Shown here: positions 8,591-20,908 of the stretch, piece by piece
Numbering within the stretch: position 1 is the first letter of the stretch
Layout of the letters: each line of letters begins with the position of its first letter
Assembly: GCF_002608565.1 (NCBI RefSeq)
Contig: NZ_LIXM01000005.1
Coordinates: 124,001-188,000, forward strand
DNA length: 64,000 nucleotides
Reading direction: 5' to 3'
From: Vibrio sp. PID17_43
GTDB taxonomy: Bacteria; Pseudomonadota; Gammaproteobacteria; Enterobacterales; Vibrionaceae
Translations under genes and position numbers: made by a program
The notes under the pieces: generated by a model
Told to the model about the DNA's origin: nothing
The model's input: the letters and a program-made list of their open reading frames with translations, nothing else
Database searches by the model: none

Positions 8591-9928
8591 ATGAGTGAGA
8601 TGACTCTCAATGCTGCAGAGCAACCAATCGATGAGTTGGTTGGCTGGGTAAAGCAGCACGATTTCTCGTTGAACCTGACCACTGAGCGATTGGCGTTTTT
8701 GATTGCCATCGCCGTATTGAGTAATGAAAGGTTCGATGAAGAATTGGGTGAAGGTGAATTGCACGACGCATTTGCCATCGTCACTCGACTTTTTGATGAA
8801 ACCGGTGAAGCCTCGGCTTTCCGTGCAAATAATGCCATCAACGAGATGGTTAAGCAGCGCCTTATTAGCCGTTTCGTCAGTGAACTCACTGACGGAGCCA
8901 GTATTTACCGCTTGTCGCCATTAGCGATAGGCATCACTGACTACTATGTGCGTCATCGTGAGTTCTCGAAACTGCGTCTTTCCATTCAGCTGTCGATGGT
9001 AGCGGATGAAATGGCGAAAGCGATTGAAGCAGCACAGAAAGGCGGTACGCCAGGCCATTGGCAAAAAAATGTCTACGGCGTATTGAAATACTCTGTAGGC
9101 GAAATTTTCGATCAAATTGATCTTAACCAACGTGTGATGGATGAACAGCAGCAATCTGTGAAGCTACAGATTGCGGATCTGCTGAACAAAGACTGGCGTG
9201 AAGCAATCAACAACTGTGAAGCACTACTGTCTGAAACTTCCAGCACGCTGCGTGAACTTCAAGATACGCTGCAAGCCGCCAGTGATGAACTGCAAACTCA
9301 GATCCTCGACATCCAAGAAATTGTCTATGGTGATCCTGAGCTGGAGTTTATTGAAGAGGCCCTATTTAGCCTACAAATGAAGCTAGATCGAATCACCAGC
9401 TGGGGCCAACAGGCGATCGACCTTTGGATTGGTTACGACCGACACGTACACAAGTTCATCCGTACCGCGATTGATATGGATAAGAACCGTGCGTTCAGTT
9501 CGCGTCTGCGTCAATCAATAAAAGATTACTTTGATATGCCTTGGTATCTGACTTTTGCAGATGCAGAAAGGCTTTCCGATCTTCGTGATGAAGCTCTGGT
9601 GCTACGTGATGACGAGGTAACAGGCCAAGTTCCGATGGAAGTGGAATACGAAGAGTTTCAACAAGTCAATGATGAGTTGTCAGAGCGTATTGGTGACATG
9701 CTGAAAGCGCATAAAGACCAGGGCGCACCAATCGATTTGAGTGTGGTTTTGCGAGACTACCTCGCACAACACCCAAGAACTCATCACTTTGATTTAGCCC
9801 GAATTGTTGTCGATCAGGCGGTTCGTCTGGGTTACTCGGAATCGGACTATCAAGCCGTTCAACCAGACTGGAAAGCAATCAACGAATTTGGGGCAAAGGT
9901 ACAAGCGAATGTCATCGACCGATACTAA
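8591..9928 (+). CDS. mukF: Chromosome partition protein MukF (kleisin)
   Basis: A 445-aa kleisin subunit of the MukBEF condensin. The N-terminal winged-helix dimerisation domain, the central helical coiled region (about 190-330) and the C-terminal winged helix that contacts the MukB head follow the usual layout and length (440 aa in E. coli). It starts 2 bases after cmoM and overlaps mukE by 20 bases. With MukE it bridges MukB heads and regulates their ATPase. Confidence 0.95.
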   Translation: MSEMTLNAAEQPIDELVGWVKQHDFSLNLTTERLAFLIAIAVLSNERFDEELGEGELHDAFAIVTRLFDETGEASAFRANNAINEMVKQRLISRFVSELTDGASIYRLSPLAIGITDYYVRHREFSKLRLSIQLSMVADEMAKAIEAAQKGGTPGHWQKNVYGVLKYSVGEIFDQIDLNQRVMDEQQQSVKLQIADLLNKDWREAINNCEALLSETSSTLRELQDTLQAASDELQTQILDIQEIVYGDPELEFIEEALFSLQMKLDRITSWGQQAIDLWIGYDRHVHKFIRTAIDMDKNRAFSSRLRQSIKDYFDMPWYLTFADAERLSDLRDEALVLRDDEVTGQVPMEVEYEEFQQVNDELSERIGDMLKAHKDQGAPIDLSVVLRDYLAQHPRTHHFDLARIVVDQAVRLGYSESDYQAVQPDWKAINEFGAKVQANVIDRY

Positions 9929-10634
9929 TGAATACATGTCAGAGAATCTGGCAAAAGCAATTTCTAACCCTCTGTTCCCAGCGCTAGATAGCATGCTACG
10001 AGCAGGGCGTCATATCTCAAGTGAAGATCTAGACAATCACGCGTTGTTGTCGGATTTCGAACTTGAGCTTTCTTCTTTCTACCAGCGCTACAACACTGAG
10101 TTGGTAAAAGCGCCAGAAGGTTTCTTTTACCTTCGCCCTCGTTCAACGTCTCTGATTGGCCGTAGTGTCCTTTCTGAGCTGGATATGCTGGTGGGTAAGG
10201 TACTGTGTTTCCTTTACCTAAGCCCAGAGCGCCTAGCACATGAAGGTATCTTCACCAACCAAGAGCTGTACGACGAGCTGCTTGCACTGGCAGATGAGAA
10301 CAAGCTGATGAAGTTGGTGACCAATCGTGCAACCGGTTCAGACCTTGATAAAGAAAAGCTGTTTGAAAAAGTACGCACGTCACTTCGTCGTCTGCGTCGT
10401 CTAGGCATGATCATAAACATCGGTGAAACCGGTAAGTTCAGCATCAGTGAAGCGGTGTTCCGTTTTGGTGCCGATGTACGTGTAGGCGATGATATGCGTG
10501 AAGCTCAGCTGCGTCTGATCCGTGACGGTGAAGCCGTGGTGCACACCAAAGAACCAAGTCAAGGCAGCCTACTGTCTGAAGAAGGCCAAGACGACCATGC
10601 CCAAGAAGAAACAGCAGAAGAGGGTGAAGCATGA
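9909..10634 (+). CDS. mukE: Chromosome partition protein MukE
   Basis: A 241-aa winged-helix accessory (kite) subunit of MukBEF. Landmarks such as [27 protein letters not shown] and [10 protein letters not shown] match E. coli MukE. The start at 9909 gives MSSTDTNEY, equivalent to the E. coli N-terminus, with AAAGG upstream. A longer open frame to 9804 is just mukF coding sequence read in another frame. It overlaps mukF by 20 bases and mukB by 4 (ATGA), typical translational coupling. Confidence 0.95.
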   Translation: MSSTDTNEYMSENLAKAISNPLFPALDSMLRAGRHISSEDLDNHALLSDFELELSSFYQRYNTELVKAPEGFFYLRPRSTSLIGRSVLSELDMLVGKVLCFLYLSPERLAHEGIFTNQELYDELLALADENKLMKLVTNRATGSDLDKEKLFEKVRTSLRRLRRLGMIINIGETGKFSISEAVFRFGADVRVGDDMREAQLRLIRDGEAVVHTKEPSQGSLLSEEGQDDHAQEETAEEGEA

Positions 10635-13600
10635 GCATGATTGAACGCGGTAAATATCAATCGCTGACCATGGTCAACTGGAACGGCTTCTTTGCCCGTA
10701 CGTTTGACATTGATGGTCTGGTAACCACCCTATCAGGTGGTAACGGTGCGGGTAAATCAACCACAATGGCGGCGTTCATCACCGCATTGATTCCTGACCA
10801 AACGCTACTGCACTTCCGTAATACCACAGAAGCAGGCAGCAGCCAATCGTCTCGCGACAAAGGCCTATACGGTAAGTTACAACCGGGCGCGTGTTACGCG
10901 GCGCTAGACGTAGTGAACTCACGCAACCAACGCCTATTGTTTGCAGTAAAACTGCAGCAAGTTGCGGGTCGTGATAAGAAAGTAGACATTAAACCGTTTG
11001 TTATCCAAGGTCTCCCAAGCCATGTAAAACCAACGGATATCTTGGTTGAAAGCGTATCTGCGACGCAAGCTCGTGTACGTCAAATCAATGAAGTAAAAGA
11101 GTCCATCGCAGAATTTGAAGGTGTTCAATTCAAAGCCTTCTCTTCTATTGTGGATTACCACTCGCAGATGTTCGAATTCGGTGTGATTCCGAAGAAACTG
11201 CGTAACTCTGGTGACCGCTCTAAATTTTACCGCCTGATCGAAGCATCGCTTTACGGTGGTATTTCAAGTGCGATTACGCGTTCGCTACGTGACTACCTTC
11301 TGCCACAAAACGGCGGCGTGAAGAAAGCATTTCAAGATATGGAATCGGCACTGCGTGAAAACCGCATGACGCTAGAAGCGATCAAAACCACGCAAACAGA
11401 CCGTGACTTGTTCAAACACTTGATCACAGAGTCGACCAACTACGTGGCAGCGGACTACATGCGCCATGCGAACGATCGTCGTAACAAGCTGGATAAAACG
11501 TTGTCATTGCGTTCAGAGCTGTTCGGTTCTCGTGAAACCTTAGTTGAGCAAAACAACCTGCTTAATCGCGTTCAAGAAGAGCTCGAACTGCTGATTGAGT
11601 CAGAATCTGCGTTAGAGCAAGACTACCAAGCGGCTTCGGATCACCTGCAGTTGGTGCAAAACGCACTGCGTCAGCAAGAGAAGATCGAACGCTACCAAGA
11701 AGATCTTGAAGAGCTGAGTGAGCGTCTTGAAGAGCAGATGATGGTGGTAGAAGAAGCGCAAGAACGCGTGATGATGGTCGAAGAGCAAGCAACCGTTGCG
11801 GAAGAAGAGGTGGATAGCCTTAAGACGCAACTGGCGGACTACCAACAAGCGCTCGACGTTCAGCAAACTCGCGCACTTCAATACCAACAAGCGGTCCAAG
11901 CGCTGGAAAAAGCGAAGCAACTACTTGGCGATGACAGCTTAACGGCAGAATCAGCGCAAGCACTTGTGTCTGAACTTAAGAGCAAAGAATCAGAAAGCAC
12001 TAACGCGTTGCTATCGGTTAAGCACAAACTGGACATGTCTTCTGCAGCGGCAGAGCAGTTTGAAACAGCGCTTAAACTGGTACAAAGCATCGTTGGTCAA
12101 GTTGAGCGCAAAGACGCGTCTGAACATGCGAAAACTGCGATTGCGAAAACGCGTGAATCTCAGCAAGTTGCGCAAAACGAACAACAATGGCGTGCACAGC
12201 ACCGTGACCTTGAGCGTAGCCTTAACCAGCAACGTCAAGCGCGCGAGCTAGTCAACGAATACCAAAAGCAGTTTCATATTGAACTGACTGACGAAATCAC
12301 GTTTGAACAAGAACGTGAGCGTCACGCGATGCAAATCGACTCGCTAGAAATGGCGCAGGAAGACGTGCGTGAGCAACGCAGCGAACAGCGTCGTCTAGAG
12401 CAAGATGCCGCTGCGGAAATCAACAAGCTAGAAGCGATTGCACCAACGTGGATTGCGGCAAACGATGCGCTAGAAAAACTGCGTGAGCAAAGTGGCGCTG
12501 AGCTAGAAGATAGCCAATCGGTCATGAGCCAAATGCAAGTGGTGCTTGAGCAAGAGAAAACCCTTTCTCTGGCGAAAGACAAACTGGCAGAGCGTCGCAG
12601 TCAGCTTGAAGGTGAAATCGAGCGTCTTGCTTCTCCAGGTGGTTCAAACGACCCTCGCCTGAAGGGCTTGGCAGATACACTGGGCGGCGTGTTGCTGTCT
12701 GAGATCTACGATGACATCACAATTGATGACGCGCCTTACTTCAGTGCGATGTACGGTCCGGCTCGTCACGCTATCGTCGTTTCTGATCTCTCTGGTATCG
12801 AAGAGAAACTGGTAGAGCTAGACGATTGTCCAGAAGACTTGTACATCATTGAAGGTGACATCGATGCCTTTGATGACAGCTCATTCGACGCAGAAGAGCT
12901 AGAAGGCGCGGTTTGTGTTCGCATGAACGATCGCCAAATGCGTTACTCTCGCTTGCCAGAAATCCCATTGTTTGGTCGTGCAGCACGAGAGCAGCGTTTA
13001 GAGCTACTGCGTAACGAACGTGAAGAAGTGGTAGAGAAGCACGCGAAAGCGGCGTTCGATTCACAAAAAATGCAGCGCCTATACCAAGCGTTCAACCAGT
13101 TTGTGGCAAGCCATATTCAAGTGGCGTTCGAAGCAGATCCAGAGCAAGCACTGGCAACGATTCGCGACAAGCGCAACCAAATCGCTCGCGTACTGGCTGA
13201 TCTGGATGCAAAAGAGCAGCAGCAACGTTCTCAACTTCAAACTACTAAGCAGGCGTTGTCTTCCCTAGATAAGCTAGCACCAAACATGGCGTTGATTGAA
13301 GATGAGTCGTTGCAAGCACGCTTTGACGAGTTGGAAGAGAAAATTGCTCAACTTTCAGAAGCAAAAGCTTTCCTAAATAACCACGCGAAAGCGGTGGCGG
13401 AACTGGAAAAAGTCGCGGTTGCCCTCGATACGGACCCAGAGCAATTTGATGCACTAGAAGCGGAATACAAAGCGGCAGACGAACAGCTGCAAGATCTTAA
13501 GAAGCAAATCTTTGCGCTGGCGGATCTGGTTGAACGTCGTCACTACTTCGCTTACTCAGATTCAGTCGACTTGCTGAACAAGAGCAGCGAACTGAGCGAG

Positions 13601-15100
13601 CAGCTAAAAGTGAAACTGGCTCAAGCGGAGCAGATGCGCGCACACGCTCGTGAAGAGTTGAAACAGTCGCAAGGTCAAATGAACCAATACAACCAAGTAT
13701 TGGCGTCGCTGAAGAGTTCGCACCAAGCGAAACTGGAAACGGTTCAAGAGTTCAAACAAGAGCTGCAAGAGTTTGGCGTTAACGCCGATGAAGGTGCAGA
13801 AGAGCGTGCAATGCGTCGTCGTGACGAACTGCATGAGCGCCTACATACGTCTCGCAGCCGTAAGAGTGAACACGAACGCACGATCACAGCGACCGAGCTT
13901 GAGATGAAAGGCTTAGCGAAGCGTCTGAAGAAAGTTCAAAAAGAGTACGTTGAAATTCGTACCTTTGTCGTTGCGGCGAAAGCAGGCTGGTGTTCGGTAC
14001 TTCGTCTCGCGCGTGAGAACGATGTTGAGCGCCGCCTACACAAGCGTGAACTGGCTTACATGTCAGCGAGCGAACTTCGTTCCATGTCGGATAAATCACT
14101 GGGTGCACTGCGTTTAGCGGTTGCGAACAATGATGATTTGCGTGACGCGCTGCGTCTATCAGAAGACAATGCACGCCCAGAGCGTAAAGTTCTGTTCTAC
14201 ATTGCGGTTTACCAACACCTTCGTGAGCGTATTCGTCAGGACATCATCCGCACAGATGACCCAGTTGAAGCGATCGAAGAGATGGAAGTTGAGCTAGCGC
14301 GTCTAACGGAAGAACTCACACAACGTGAAAACCGTCTAGCGATCAGTTCTGAGTCAGTAGCAAGTATCATCAAGAAGACGATTCAGCGTGAGCAAAACCG
14401 TATCCGTATGCTGAACCAAGGCTTGTCAAATATCTCGTTTGGTCAGGTTAAGGGGGTACGTCTAAACGTGAAAATCCGCGAAAGCCACGAAGTGCTACTT
14501 AACGGTCTAGCGACGCAACAAGAGCAGCATAAAGATCTGTTTGAGTCGACTCGCTTTACCTTCTCTGAAGCAATGGCGAAAATGTTCCAACGCGTGAACC
14601 CACATATCGATATGGGGCAACGTTCTCCTCAGGTTCTAGGTGAAGAGCTACTGGATTACCGTAACTACCTTGAGCTAAGTGTGGAAGTTAACCGTGGTTC
14701 TGAAGGCTGGTTACAGGCAGAATCTGGTGCTCTATCAACGGGTGAGGCGATCGGTACAGGTCAGTCAATCCTATTGATGGTCGTTCAGAGCTGGGAAGAA
14801 GAATCACGCCGTCTACGCAGCAAAGACATTGTGCCTTGCCGTCTGTTGTTCCTTGATGAGGCAGCGCGTTTGGATGCGAAGTCTATCTCGACGCTGTTCG
14901 AACTTTGTGACCGTCTGGATATGCAGCTTCTTATCGCGGCACCGGAAAACATCAGCCCTGAGAAAGGGACGACCTACAAACTGGTACGTAAGGTGTTTAA
15001 AGACCACGAGCACGTGCACGTGGTTGGTCTGCGTGGTTTTGGCCAAACGGAAAAACCGAAGAGTGAAGTTCAACAAATGATTGAAGAGTTAGAAGTTTAG
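10631..15100 (+). CDS. mukB: SMC-like condensin ATPase MukB
   Basis: A 1489-aa SMC-like protein that loads on DNA with MukEF and organises and segregates the chromosome. Walker [10 protein letters not shown] is at residues 36-44, near the N-terminus. Long coiled-coil arms flank a hinge near 660-790 that contains [16 protein letters not shown] and [11 protein letters not shown]. The ABC signature ([11 protein letters not shown]) and Walker B ([11 protein letters not shown]) lie in the last 130 residues. The first ATG overlaps the mukE stop; the second Met at residue 3 corresponds to the E. coli start. A terminator follows 58 bases on. Confidence 0.97.
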   Translation: MSMIERGKYQSLTMVNWNGFFARTFDIDGLVTTLSGGNGAGKSTTMAAFITALIPDQTLLHFRNTTEAGSSQSSRDKGLYGKLQPGACYAALDVVNSRNQRLLFAVKLQQVAGRDKKVDIKPFVIQGLPSHVKPTDILVESVSATQARVRQINEVKESIAEFEGVQFKAFSSIVDYHSQMFEFGVIPKKLRNSGDRSKFYRLIEASLYGGISSAITRSLRDYLLPQNGGVKKAFQDMESALRENRMTLEAIKTTQTDRDLFKHLITESTNYVAADYMRHANDRRNKLDKTLSLRSELFGSRETLVEQNNLLNRVQEELELLIESESALEQDYQAASDHLQLVQNALRQQEKIERYQEDLEELSERLEEQMMVVEEAQERVMMVEEQATVAEEEVDSLKTQLADYQQALDVQQTRALQYQQAVQALEKAKQLLGDDSLTAESAQALVSELKSKESESTNALLSVKHKLDMSSAAAEQFETALKLVQSIVGQVERKDASEHAKTAIAKTRESQQVAQNEQQWRAQHRDLERSLNQQRQARELVNEYQKQFHIELTDEITFEQERERHAMQIDSLEMAQEDVREQRSEQRRLEQDAAAEINKLEAIAPTWIAANDALEKLREQSGAELEDSQSVMSQMQVVLEQEKTLSLAKDKLAERRSQLEGEIERLASPGGSNDPRLKGLADTLGGVLLSEIYDDITIDDAPYFSAMYGPARHAIVVSDLSGIEEKLVELDDCPEDLYIIEGDIDAFDDSSFDAEELEGAVCVRMNDRQMRYSRLPEIPLFGRAAREQRLELLRNEREEVVEKHAKAAFDSQKMQRLYQAFNQFVASHIQVAFEADPEQALATIRDKRNQIARVLADLDAKEQQQRSQLQTTKQALSSLDKLAPNMALIEDESLQARFDELEEKIAQLSEAKAFLNNHAKAVAELEKVAVALDTDPEQFDALEAEYKAADEQLQDLKKQIFALADLVERRHYFAYSDSVDLLNKSSELSEQLKVKLAQAEQMRAHAREELKQSQGQMNQYNQVLASLKSSHQAKLETVQEFKQELQEFGVNADEGAEERAMRRRDELHERLHTSRSRKSEHERTITATELEMKGLAKRLKKVQKEYVEIRTFVVAAKAGWCSVLRLARENDVERRLHKRELAYMSASELRSMSDKSLGALRLAVANNDDLRDALRLSEDNARPERKVLFYIAVYQHLRERIRQDIIRTDDPVEAIEEMEVELARLTEELTQRENRLAISSESVASIIKKTIQREQNRIRMLNQGLSNISFGQVKGVRLNVKIRESHEVLLNGLATQQEQHKDLFESTRFTFSEAMAKMFQRVNPHIDMGQRSPQVLGEELLDYRNYLELSVEVNRGSEGWLQAESGALSTGEAIGTGQSILLMVVQSWEEESRRLRSKDIVPCRLLFLDEAARLDAKSISTLFELCDRLDMQLLIAAPENISPEKGTTYKLVRKVFKDHEHVHVVGLRGFGQTEKPKSEVQQMIEELEV

Positions 15101-15158
15101 TCATGTTGACTTGAGTTAATGCGTTCGCTACCACGGACGTTTAATCGCGAATAAAATA

Positions 15159-15192
15159 AGCCGAGACTGTAGGACAACAGTCTCGGCTTTTT
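15159..15192 (+). terminator. Terminator after mukB
   Basis: A 12-bp perfect stem (AGCCGAGACTGT 15159-15170 and its complement 15177-15188) with loop AGGACA, followed by a T-run. Confidence 0.88.
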
Positions 15193-15221
15193 CGTTTGCA
15201 CTTAACCGTAAAATGTAAGTG

Positions 15222-15374
15222 CTACTCTGCTGAAAGGCCGTTTTCTATTTCGATCATTTCAGTAAGCTTATCAAGTGCTTGAACTGAGATTTCTGACAAA
15301 CGCTGTAAGTGTTGGTCAACGCTCTCTCGCTCTACAAGCGGAGTTTCATTGTTATTAGTTTGTTTTGTTAGCAT
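15222..15374 (-). CDS. Small hypothetical protein (50 aa)
   Basis: The frame from ATG 15374 encodes 50 mostly helical, acidic residues (LTEMIEIENG near the end) with no cysteines and no membrane segment. GAGG about 7 bases upstream supports this start; a longer version to 15410 has no such site. It stands alone between the mukB terminator and the ligase operon. I do not recognise a family, and it could be a chance frame, although the ribosome site and charge pattern argue for a gene. Confidence 0.5.
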   Translation of the reverse strand: MLTKQTNNNETPLVERESVDQHLQRLSEISVQALDKLTEMIEIENGLSAE

Positions 15375-15534
15375 CGCCCAACCTCGCGAGTGAGTAAGGG
15401 AGAATGGCATGAAATCAAACCACTGGGGAAAAAGAAACGCTCGATGTTTAATTTGTCAGCGAGATCATCGATTGCCGTGATAGAAGCAATGTGTTACTTA
15501 AGAACCGAGCAGTAGTGTTCAAATATGAAAAGTA

Positions 15535-15564
15535 AGCTAGCAACCATCGTAATAGCTGCTAGCT
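15535..15564 (-). terminator. Possible terminator of the ligase operon
   Basis: AGCTAGCA (15535-15542) pairs with TGCTAGCT (15557-15564) around a 14-base loop, just past the stop codon at 15571. The following minus-strand sequence is moderately T-rich. Confidence 0.4.
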
Positions 15565-15570
15565 AAGAGA

Positions 15571-16539
15571 TTAAAACTGAGATTTGACGCCGAATTGCTT
15601 TGCCGCGTATGCAACACGTTCTTTCGGCTTAGGGTACTCAGCAGGTGTGCCAAGTGCCTCGATGTGTCTTAGACGAGGGAGTAGACCTGCACCATTTGCA
15701 ATCTGAATCGCCAAGCCAGGTCGTGCATTTAACTCCAGAACCATTGGACCTTCTTCTTTGTCCAATACCATGTCAGTGCCCATGTAACCTAGGCCAGTCA
15801 TTTCCCAAGCACTTGAGGCAAGCTCTAACAAACGTTCCCAATGAGGGACTTGTAGTGTTGATAAGTCTTTCCCCGTATCTGGGTGGTGCGTGACGGGCAG
15901 ATCGAATTGAACAGCTCGTATCGCTTTTCCTGTCGCGATATCAATGCCCACGCCAACCGCACCTTGGTGCAGGTTCGCTTTACCATCAGATGCCGAAGTG
16001 GAACAGCGCATCATTGCCATTACTGGGTAGCCCTTAAATACGATAATACGTACATCTGGCACACCTTCGTAACTGAAACCATCGAAGCAGTCGTCGAACT
16101 TAATTAAGTTTTCAACCACAGCGACATCATTCTTACCACCAAGAGAAAAGAGTCCCGCAAGTGCATTGCTGATGTGTCGCTCAACTTCTTCTTTATTACA
16201 CGTTGCTCCAGATGGTTTGGTATAAACCCCATCTTTGTGTGAAGTAATCACTAAAATACCTTTACCGCCACTCCCTTGTGCTGGCTTGATTACGAAACCT
16301 GGCCAGTTCTCTACCATTTTGTGAATGGTCTTCACTTCAGCTTGACTGTTGATCACACCAATGAGGGCAGGGACTGTCGCCCCAGCGGCCTCTGCGATGA
16401 TTTTGGTTTTTAGTTTGTCGTCCACCAGAGGGTATTTGGAACGATCATTGTAGCGTCCAATATAGCTATGGTTACGCTTGTTCATTCCCATTATGCCTTT
16501 ATGGCGAAGTTTCATTGGCGAAGTAAAACGTTCAAACAT
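15571..16539 (-). CDS. Alpha-L-glutamate ligase-like ATP-grasp protein
   Basis: A 322-aa ATP-grasp protein of the RimK-like group. It shows PLVDDKLKTK, the glycine loop KPAQGSGGKGI (about residue 97) that covers ATP, a DVRIIVFKGYPV strand, and the metal/ATP-binding end MVLDKEEGPMVLELNARPGLAIQIANG. Such enzymes join an amino acid to a carboxylate through an acyl phosphate. It is the third gene of an operon with a UUP1-type membrane protein (3-base gap) and a DTGA-motif lipoprotein, a conserved trio in marine gammaproteobacteria. The acceptor is unknown; glutamylation of a protein or cofactor is only a guess. Confidence 0.8.
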   Translation of the reverse strand: MFERFTSPMKLRHKGIMGMNKRNHSYIGRYNDRSKYPLVDDKLKTKIIAEAAGATVPALIGVINSQAEVKTIHKMVENWPGFVIKPAQGSGGKGILVITSHKDGVYTKPSGATCNKEEVERHISNALAGLFSLGGKNDVAVVENLIKFDDCFDGFSYEGVPDVRIIVFKGYPVMAMMRCSTSASDGKANLHQGAVGVGIDIATGKAIRAVQFDLPVTHHPDTGKDLSTLQVPHWERLLELASSAWEMTGLGYMGTDMVLDKEEGPMVLELNARPGLAIQIANGAGLLPRLRHIEALGTPAEYPKPKERVAYAAKQFGVKSQF

Positions 16540-16542
16540 CGT

Positions 16543-18048
16543 TTAGTCCTCCGCTAATGGTTTGAAACGACGTAGCTCAGTTAGACGGTAACCTGTGTAT
16601 GTTCCGAGTAGCAGAATACCCGCTAATACGATCAACTGAAGGCCAATAAAGTTAAATGTTAGGTGCTGGATGTATGGGTTTGTCATTGCTAAGTAAACCA
16701 GTACCGCCGTTAATAGTGAACCTCCACCTTGCATGGCGACTTCTTTGGCGCCTTCCTCTTCCCATAGAATCGACATACGTTCGATAGTCCATGACAAGAT
16801 AATCATAGGGAAGAAGGTAATGGTTAGACCTTCTGTTAGGCCAATCTTAAATGCCACGACGGTAAACACCGAGATAATCATAATTACGGTGATGATGACT
16901 GCGGATATCCGTGCAACCAGAAGTAAGTTCAGCCTAGATAGGTAGCTTCGAATAATCAGACCTGTCCCGACAATCAGCAAGAAGCCGACAATACCAGTGA
17001 TAAGCTGCGTTTGAACAAAGGCCACCGCAATCAATACTGGCATGAACGTACCCGATGTTTTAAGACCGATGATGACGCGTAGGAATACAACAATCAGTGC
17101 ACCGATAGGGATGAGCATGATGGTCTTAAACATCGCTTGCTCTTCTAGCGGCAAGCTGTGTATTGAGAGGTTCAGTAGCCCATCAGCTTCAACTTTGTTG
17201 TTGGTCGCTTGCTGAGGTGTCACTTCTTGCTTAATCATCGAGAAATGGACTTGGCTATTCTTACCGCCGACTAAATCTAGTAAAGAGACGTTTGATTCAT
17301 CCCAAACGAGCAAATTAGGCTGAGATGCGGCTTGTTCGGAGTTTGGAGAGAATAGTACCCACTCACTTCCGGACCACACTTGAACCATTGGTTGAATCGC
17401 TTGGCGTCGACGACCATCTTCAAGCTCAATAACACCGACAATCTTACTTTGAACACCAGCCGTTAAAAGGAGTTTACTGAGGGCATCGGTACGATTGAAA
17501 TCGTTAAGAATCAATGCGGCGTTTTGGCTATCTGGGTCATTGAGTATTTTGATAAGCTCACGGGCGAACGTTACGTTGTCGGCCGAGCGACTCATCGCGC
17601 GTTCAATCAATGCATTTGCAGCAGCCTGCTGAGGTGCTGATAGCGTTGGTGGAATAATGTCACCTGTTGGCGGCTGAGGCGTGACTTTTGCTTGTGGATC
17701 GACTAAGAACTGAGCTTTGTAATAGATGGTTTGTGGCCCAGAGGCTTGTCGAATAGACCATTCAGCGCGTCGACCAGAATCGGAATCGACGTATGAGACG
17801 CCATAGCCAGGTGAAGAGGCAGACTCACCGATCAGTGTGTAGCCTTTTTGGGTGTGTGGTGCCGCGAGAGAGGCTTTTACTTCTCCACCATTGGCGTTAA
17901 ATTCGATGCGTGCTTCCACGTCCCAAACTTGACGAGTTTCGCCTGGCGTCCAAGGAACGCCGTAATTGTCATGTCTAAAAACACTCAAAGCAATGCCAGC
18001 AACCACCAAAAGGATGATTGACAGGTAAAACGGTATTCTCGAGGTCAT
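16543..18048 (-). CDS. UUP1-family membrane protein with inactive transglutaminase domain
   Basis: A 501-aa protein. One N-terminal helix (about 5-22) precedes a large periplasmic region (about 25-300) that resembles a transglutaminase-like fold but lacks an obvious Cys-His-Asp triad. The C-terminal 200 residues contain about six or seven hydrophobic helices (about 310-490). This is the '7TM domain with N-terminal inactive transglutaminase' arrangement. It lies between the ATP-grasp ligase and the protease-like lipoprotein in one operon, 3 and 11 bases from its neighbours. A periplasmic sensing or scaffold role for the trio is inference. Confidence 0.75.
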   Translation of the reverse strand: MTSRIPFYLSIILLVVAGIALSVFRHDNYGVPWTPGETRQVWDVEARIEFNANGGEVKASLAAPHTQKGYTLIGESASSPGYGVSYVDSDSGRRAEWSIRQASGPQTIYYKAQFLVDPQAKVTPQPPTGDIIPPTLSAPQQAAANALIERAMSRSADNVTFARELIKILNDPDSQNAALILNDFNRTDALSKLLLTAGVQSKIVGVIELEDGRRRQAIQPMVQVWSGSEWVLFSPNSEQAASQPNLLVWDESNVSLLDLVGGKNSQVHFSMIKQEVTPQQATNNKVEADGLLNLSIHSLPLEEQAMFKTIMLIPIGALIVVFLRVIIGLKTSGTFMPVLIAVAFVQTQLITGIVGFLLIVGTGLIIRSYLSRLNLLLVARISAVIITVIMIISVFTVVAFKIGLTEGLTITFFPMIILSWTIERMSILWEEEGAKEVAMQGGGSLLTAVLVYLAMTNPYIQHLTFNFIGLQLIVLAGILLLGTYTGYRLTELRRFKPLAED

Positions 18049-18059
18049 AATCTGCCTTT

Positions 18060-18806
18060 TTATTTTTGGTCTTCTTCCGTTTGAATGTACTTACGGCTCA
18101 CATCAACCACTGCGATGTCGCGCATAAATTCTCTTCCTAGCAAAACAGGATGGTTCATTTGAGAACGATCTGCCAACGTAAACTGTGCTTTTTCATGGAT
18201 ATTTCCGACTCGAACCCAAAGTTCTACGACGGCACGACGCTCAAGTTCATCCGTGGTCGCTTGTCGAATTTTCACATAGCGAATAATGGGTGCTTCAATC
18301 CAGGTATTTTTTTCTTCTTCTGACTTGGTGCTGTCTGCAAGGTGGAAACGAACCCAGTTTTTGCCGTTTCTCTCGAATTCCTCGATGTCGACAGCATTTA
18401 ATGAAGAGGTTGCAGCACCAGTATCGACACGAGCATCAAAAGTTTGTTTGATTGAATCTATCGTGACTCGTTCAATCGAGCCAAGCACAACGCCATTCGT
18501 AGGGGTCGCTTGAATAGGAGCTGGTGCTTGAACGATGATGGGGTCTTTGGGTTTTTTAATCTCAGCCATTGCATTATCACGGAAGGTAATGAGTTTGCTT
18601 TCTAATTTGTTGACTTGCTCCTCAAGGCCATCGATGTAATCGGATTGGTTACTGATTTGAAGCTCTAAATTGGAAATGCGAGTATTGATATTCGTTTCTG
18701 AGGCTTGAATAGCGGCTAACGTTTCTTGGTGGTACTGTTCGCCCTTCGTAAGGGTACATCCTGAAAGTAGGGCGATGGCAACAACCGGAGTCAATCGTGT
18801 AAACAT
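18060..18806 (-). CDS. RimB-like retropepsin-fold lipoprotein ('ATP-dependent zinc protease' family)
   Basis: A 248-aa lipoprotein. The lipobox LLSGC puts the lipidated Cys at residue 17. A coiled coil follows (about 30-75), then a Pro-rich linker. The C-terminal domain (about 105-245) carries DTGA at 128-131, the active-site signature of retropepsin-like aspartic proteases, and HPVLLGREFMRDIAVVDV. Databases call this family 'ATP-dependent zinc protease', a name the sequence does not support, since there is no ATP or zinc motif. It is the first gene of the trio with a UUP1 protein and an ATP-grasp ligase; a ligase plus a protease suggests a reversible peptide-type modification. Confidence 0.75.
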   Translation of the reverse strand: MFTRLTPVVAIALLSGCTLTKGEQYHQETLAAIQASETNINTRISNLELQISNQSDYIDGLEEQVNKLESKLITFRDNAMAEIKKPKDPIIVQAPAPIQATPTNGVVLGSIERVTIDSIKQTFDARVDTGAATSSLNAVDIEEFERNGKNWVRFHLADSTKSEEEKNTWIEAPIIRYVKIRQATTDELERRAVVELWVRVGNIHEKAQFTLADRSQMNHPVLLGREFMRDIAVVDVSRKYIQTEEDQK

Positions 18807-18923
18807 TGAAAACCTTGGATTGGATGAAGTCGTTTATTTTTAGTAGTTTAGCGTAGAACGACAGAAGCTCACAACAAAGAATCTCTTGAAGTCTCTCAAA
18901 GAGTGAGGATTAGTGACGAAAAG

Positions 18924-18956
18924 CTAAAAAAACAAAGGATGCTGTTCGCATCCTTT
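18924..18956 (-). terminator. Terminator after cmoB
   Basis: AAAGGATGC (18934-18942) pairs with GCATCCTTT (18948-18956) around a 5-base loop. On the minus strand it runs into a T-stretch. It lies about 70 bases past the cmoB stop. Confidence 0.75.
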
Positions 18957-19027
18957 ATATGATTCAAAAAGAGGGTAATGTCTTAAAGGCGGGAGTGAGT
19001 TAAGACACTGTCAGAAATCTCAATTAT

Positions 19028-19999
19028 TTATGGCTTAGTTGCCACAAGCACCGCACGGCGTGGTGCAGGGTAACCTTCAACGGTTTTAGTTGGATCGTTA
19101 GGATCTAAGTAATCTGGAAGTGAATTGTGTGTCATCCAATCCGTTGTGCGTTGTTCGTCAACCGAAGTGACGTTCTCGTCCACGATGCGGACATCTTCAA
19201 AGCCAACCAGCTCTAGCCATACTTTCAAAGCTTTCGCTGAAGGGAAGAAGTACACGTTACGCATTTGCGCATAACGAGAGGTTGGAACAAGAACGGCGTT
19301 CTCGTCACCTTCAATGACAAGTGTTTCTAGCACGAGTTCACCACCAGATACCAACTGATCTTTTAGTTGGACTAAGTGATCCAGTGGAGAGCGGCGGTGG
19401 TAAAGCACGCCCATGCTAAATACCGTGTCGAAGGCTTCTAACTTCGGTAGCTGTTCAATGCCCAATGGCAGTAGGTGTGCACGTTGGTCATCGCCCATCA
19501 GTTTACGAATCGCTTCGAACTGGATTAGGAACAGGTGAGAAGGATCGATACCGACAGTAAGACGAGCACCTTCACCTAACATGCGCCACATGTGGTAGCC
19601 ATTACCGCAACCGACATCAAGAACACTGCGATTCTTCAGTGGTGAAATATGCGGAAGCACGCGGTCCCATTTCCAGTCACTGCGCCATTCAGTATCAATA
19701 TGAATACCGTGAACATGATATGGACCTTTACGCCAAGGGTGGAAGGTGCGCAGTAAGCTTTCGAGCTTTTTCAGTTCACCCGTGTGCATTGGCTCGTTGT
19801 TTGAAATGGTAACGGAGCTTGTGATATCCACATGCTCTGGCTGGCCCGCTGGGATTTTGTTCAGTGCTTTCAACCAGCGACCAAAGTCACCGTGCTCTGC
19901 ATTTTGCCAGTCCGTCAGCTGCTGTGGTAACACATTCAACCAAGGTTGAAGACGTGTGTCTTGGGCAATGAATTGGTAGAAATTTGCAAAGTTAAACAT
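19028..19999 (-). CDS. cmoB: tRNA U34 carboxymethyltransferase CmoB
   Basis: CmoB transfers the carboxymethyl group of carboxy-SAM to ho5U34 of tRNA, giving cmo5U, which extends wobble decoding. The 323-aa protein has the full-length family features: an N-terminal helical region, [20 protein letters not shown], the SAM-site motif [15 protein letters not shown], a [16 protein letters not shown] segment and [15 protein letters not shown]. It follows cmoA by 67 bases on the same strand and is likely co-transcribed with it. Confidence 0.96.
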   Translation of the reverse strand: MFNFANFYQFIAQDTRLQPWLNVLPQQLTDWQNAEHGDFGRWLKALNKIPAGQPEHVDITSSVTISNNEPMHTGELKKLESLLRTFHPWRKGPYHVHGIHIDTEWRSDWKWDRVLPHISPLKNRSVLDVGCGNGYHMWRMLGEGARLTVGIDPSHLFLIQFEAIRKLMGDDQRAHLLPLGIEQLPKLEAFDTVFSMGVLYHRRSPLDHLVQLKDQLVSGGELVLETLVIEGDENAVLVPTSRYAQMRNVYFFPSAKALKVWLELVGFEDVRIVDENVTSVDEQRTTDWMTHNSLPDYLDPNDPTKTVEGYPAPRRAVLVATKP

Positions 20000-20066
20000 A
20001 GTTAGTTAATCGCTGAGTTGATGATATAAAAGTAATGAATCGTATCTTTCTTACAGGCGAAATGGC

Positions 20067-20837
<771 letters not shown>

Positions 20838-20846
20838 TCAGGCATC

Positions 20847-20880
20847 AAAAAAGGCGCGTATTTTATGGGAAATTCGCGCC
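20847..20880 (-). terminator. Terminator after the DUF72 gene
   Basis: GGCGCG and CGCGCC (ends 20853-20880) close a hairpin which on the minus strand is followed by TTTTTT. It lies just past the DUF72 stop at 20909. A second hairpin, GCCTGA-AACG-TCAGGC, sits immediately beyond it. Confidence 0.6.
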
Positions 20881-20908
20881 TCTGTCATTTGCTTAATTAT
20901 CAGCGTAT

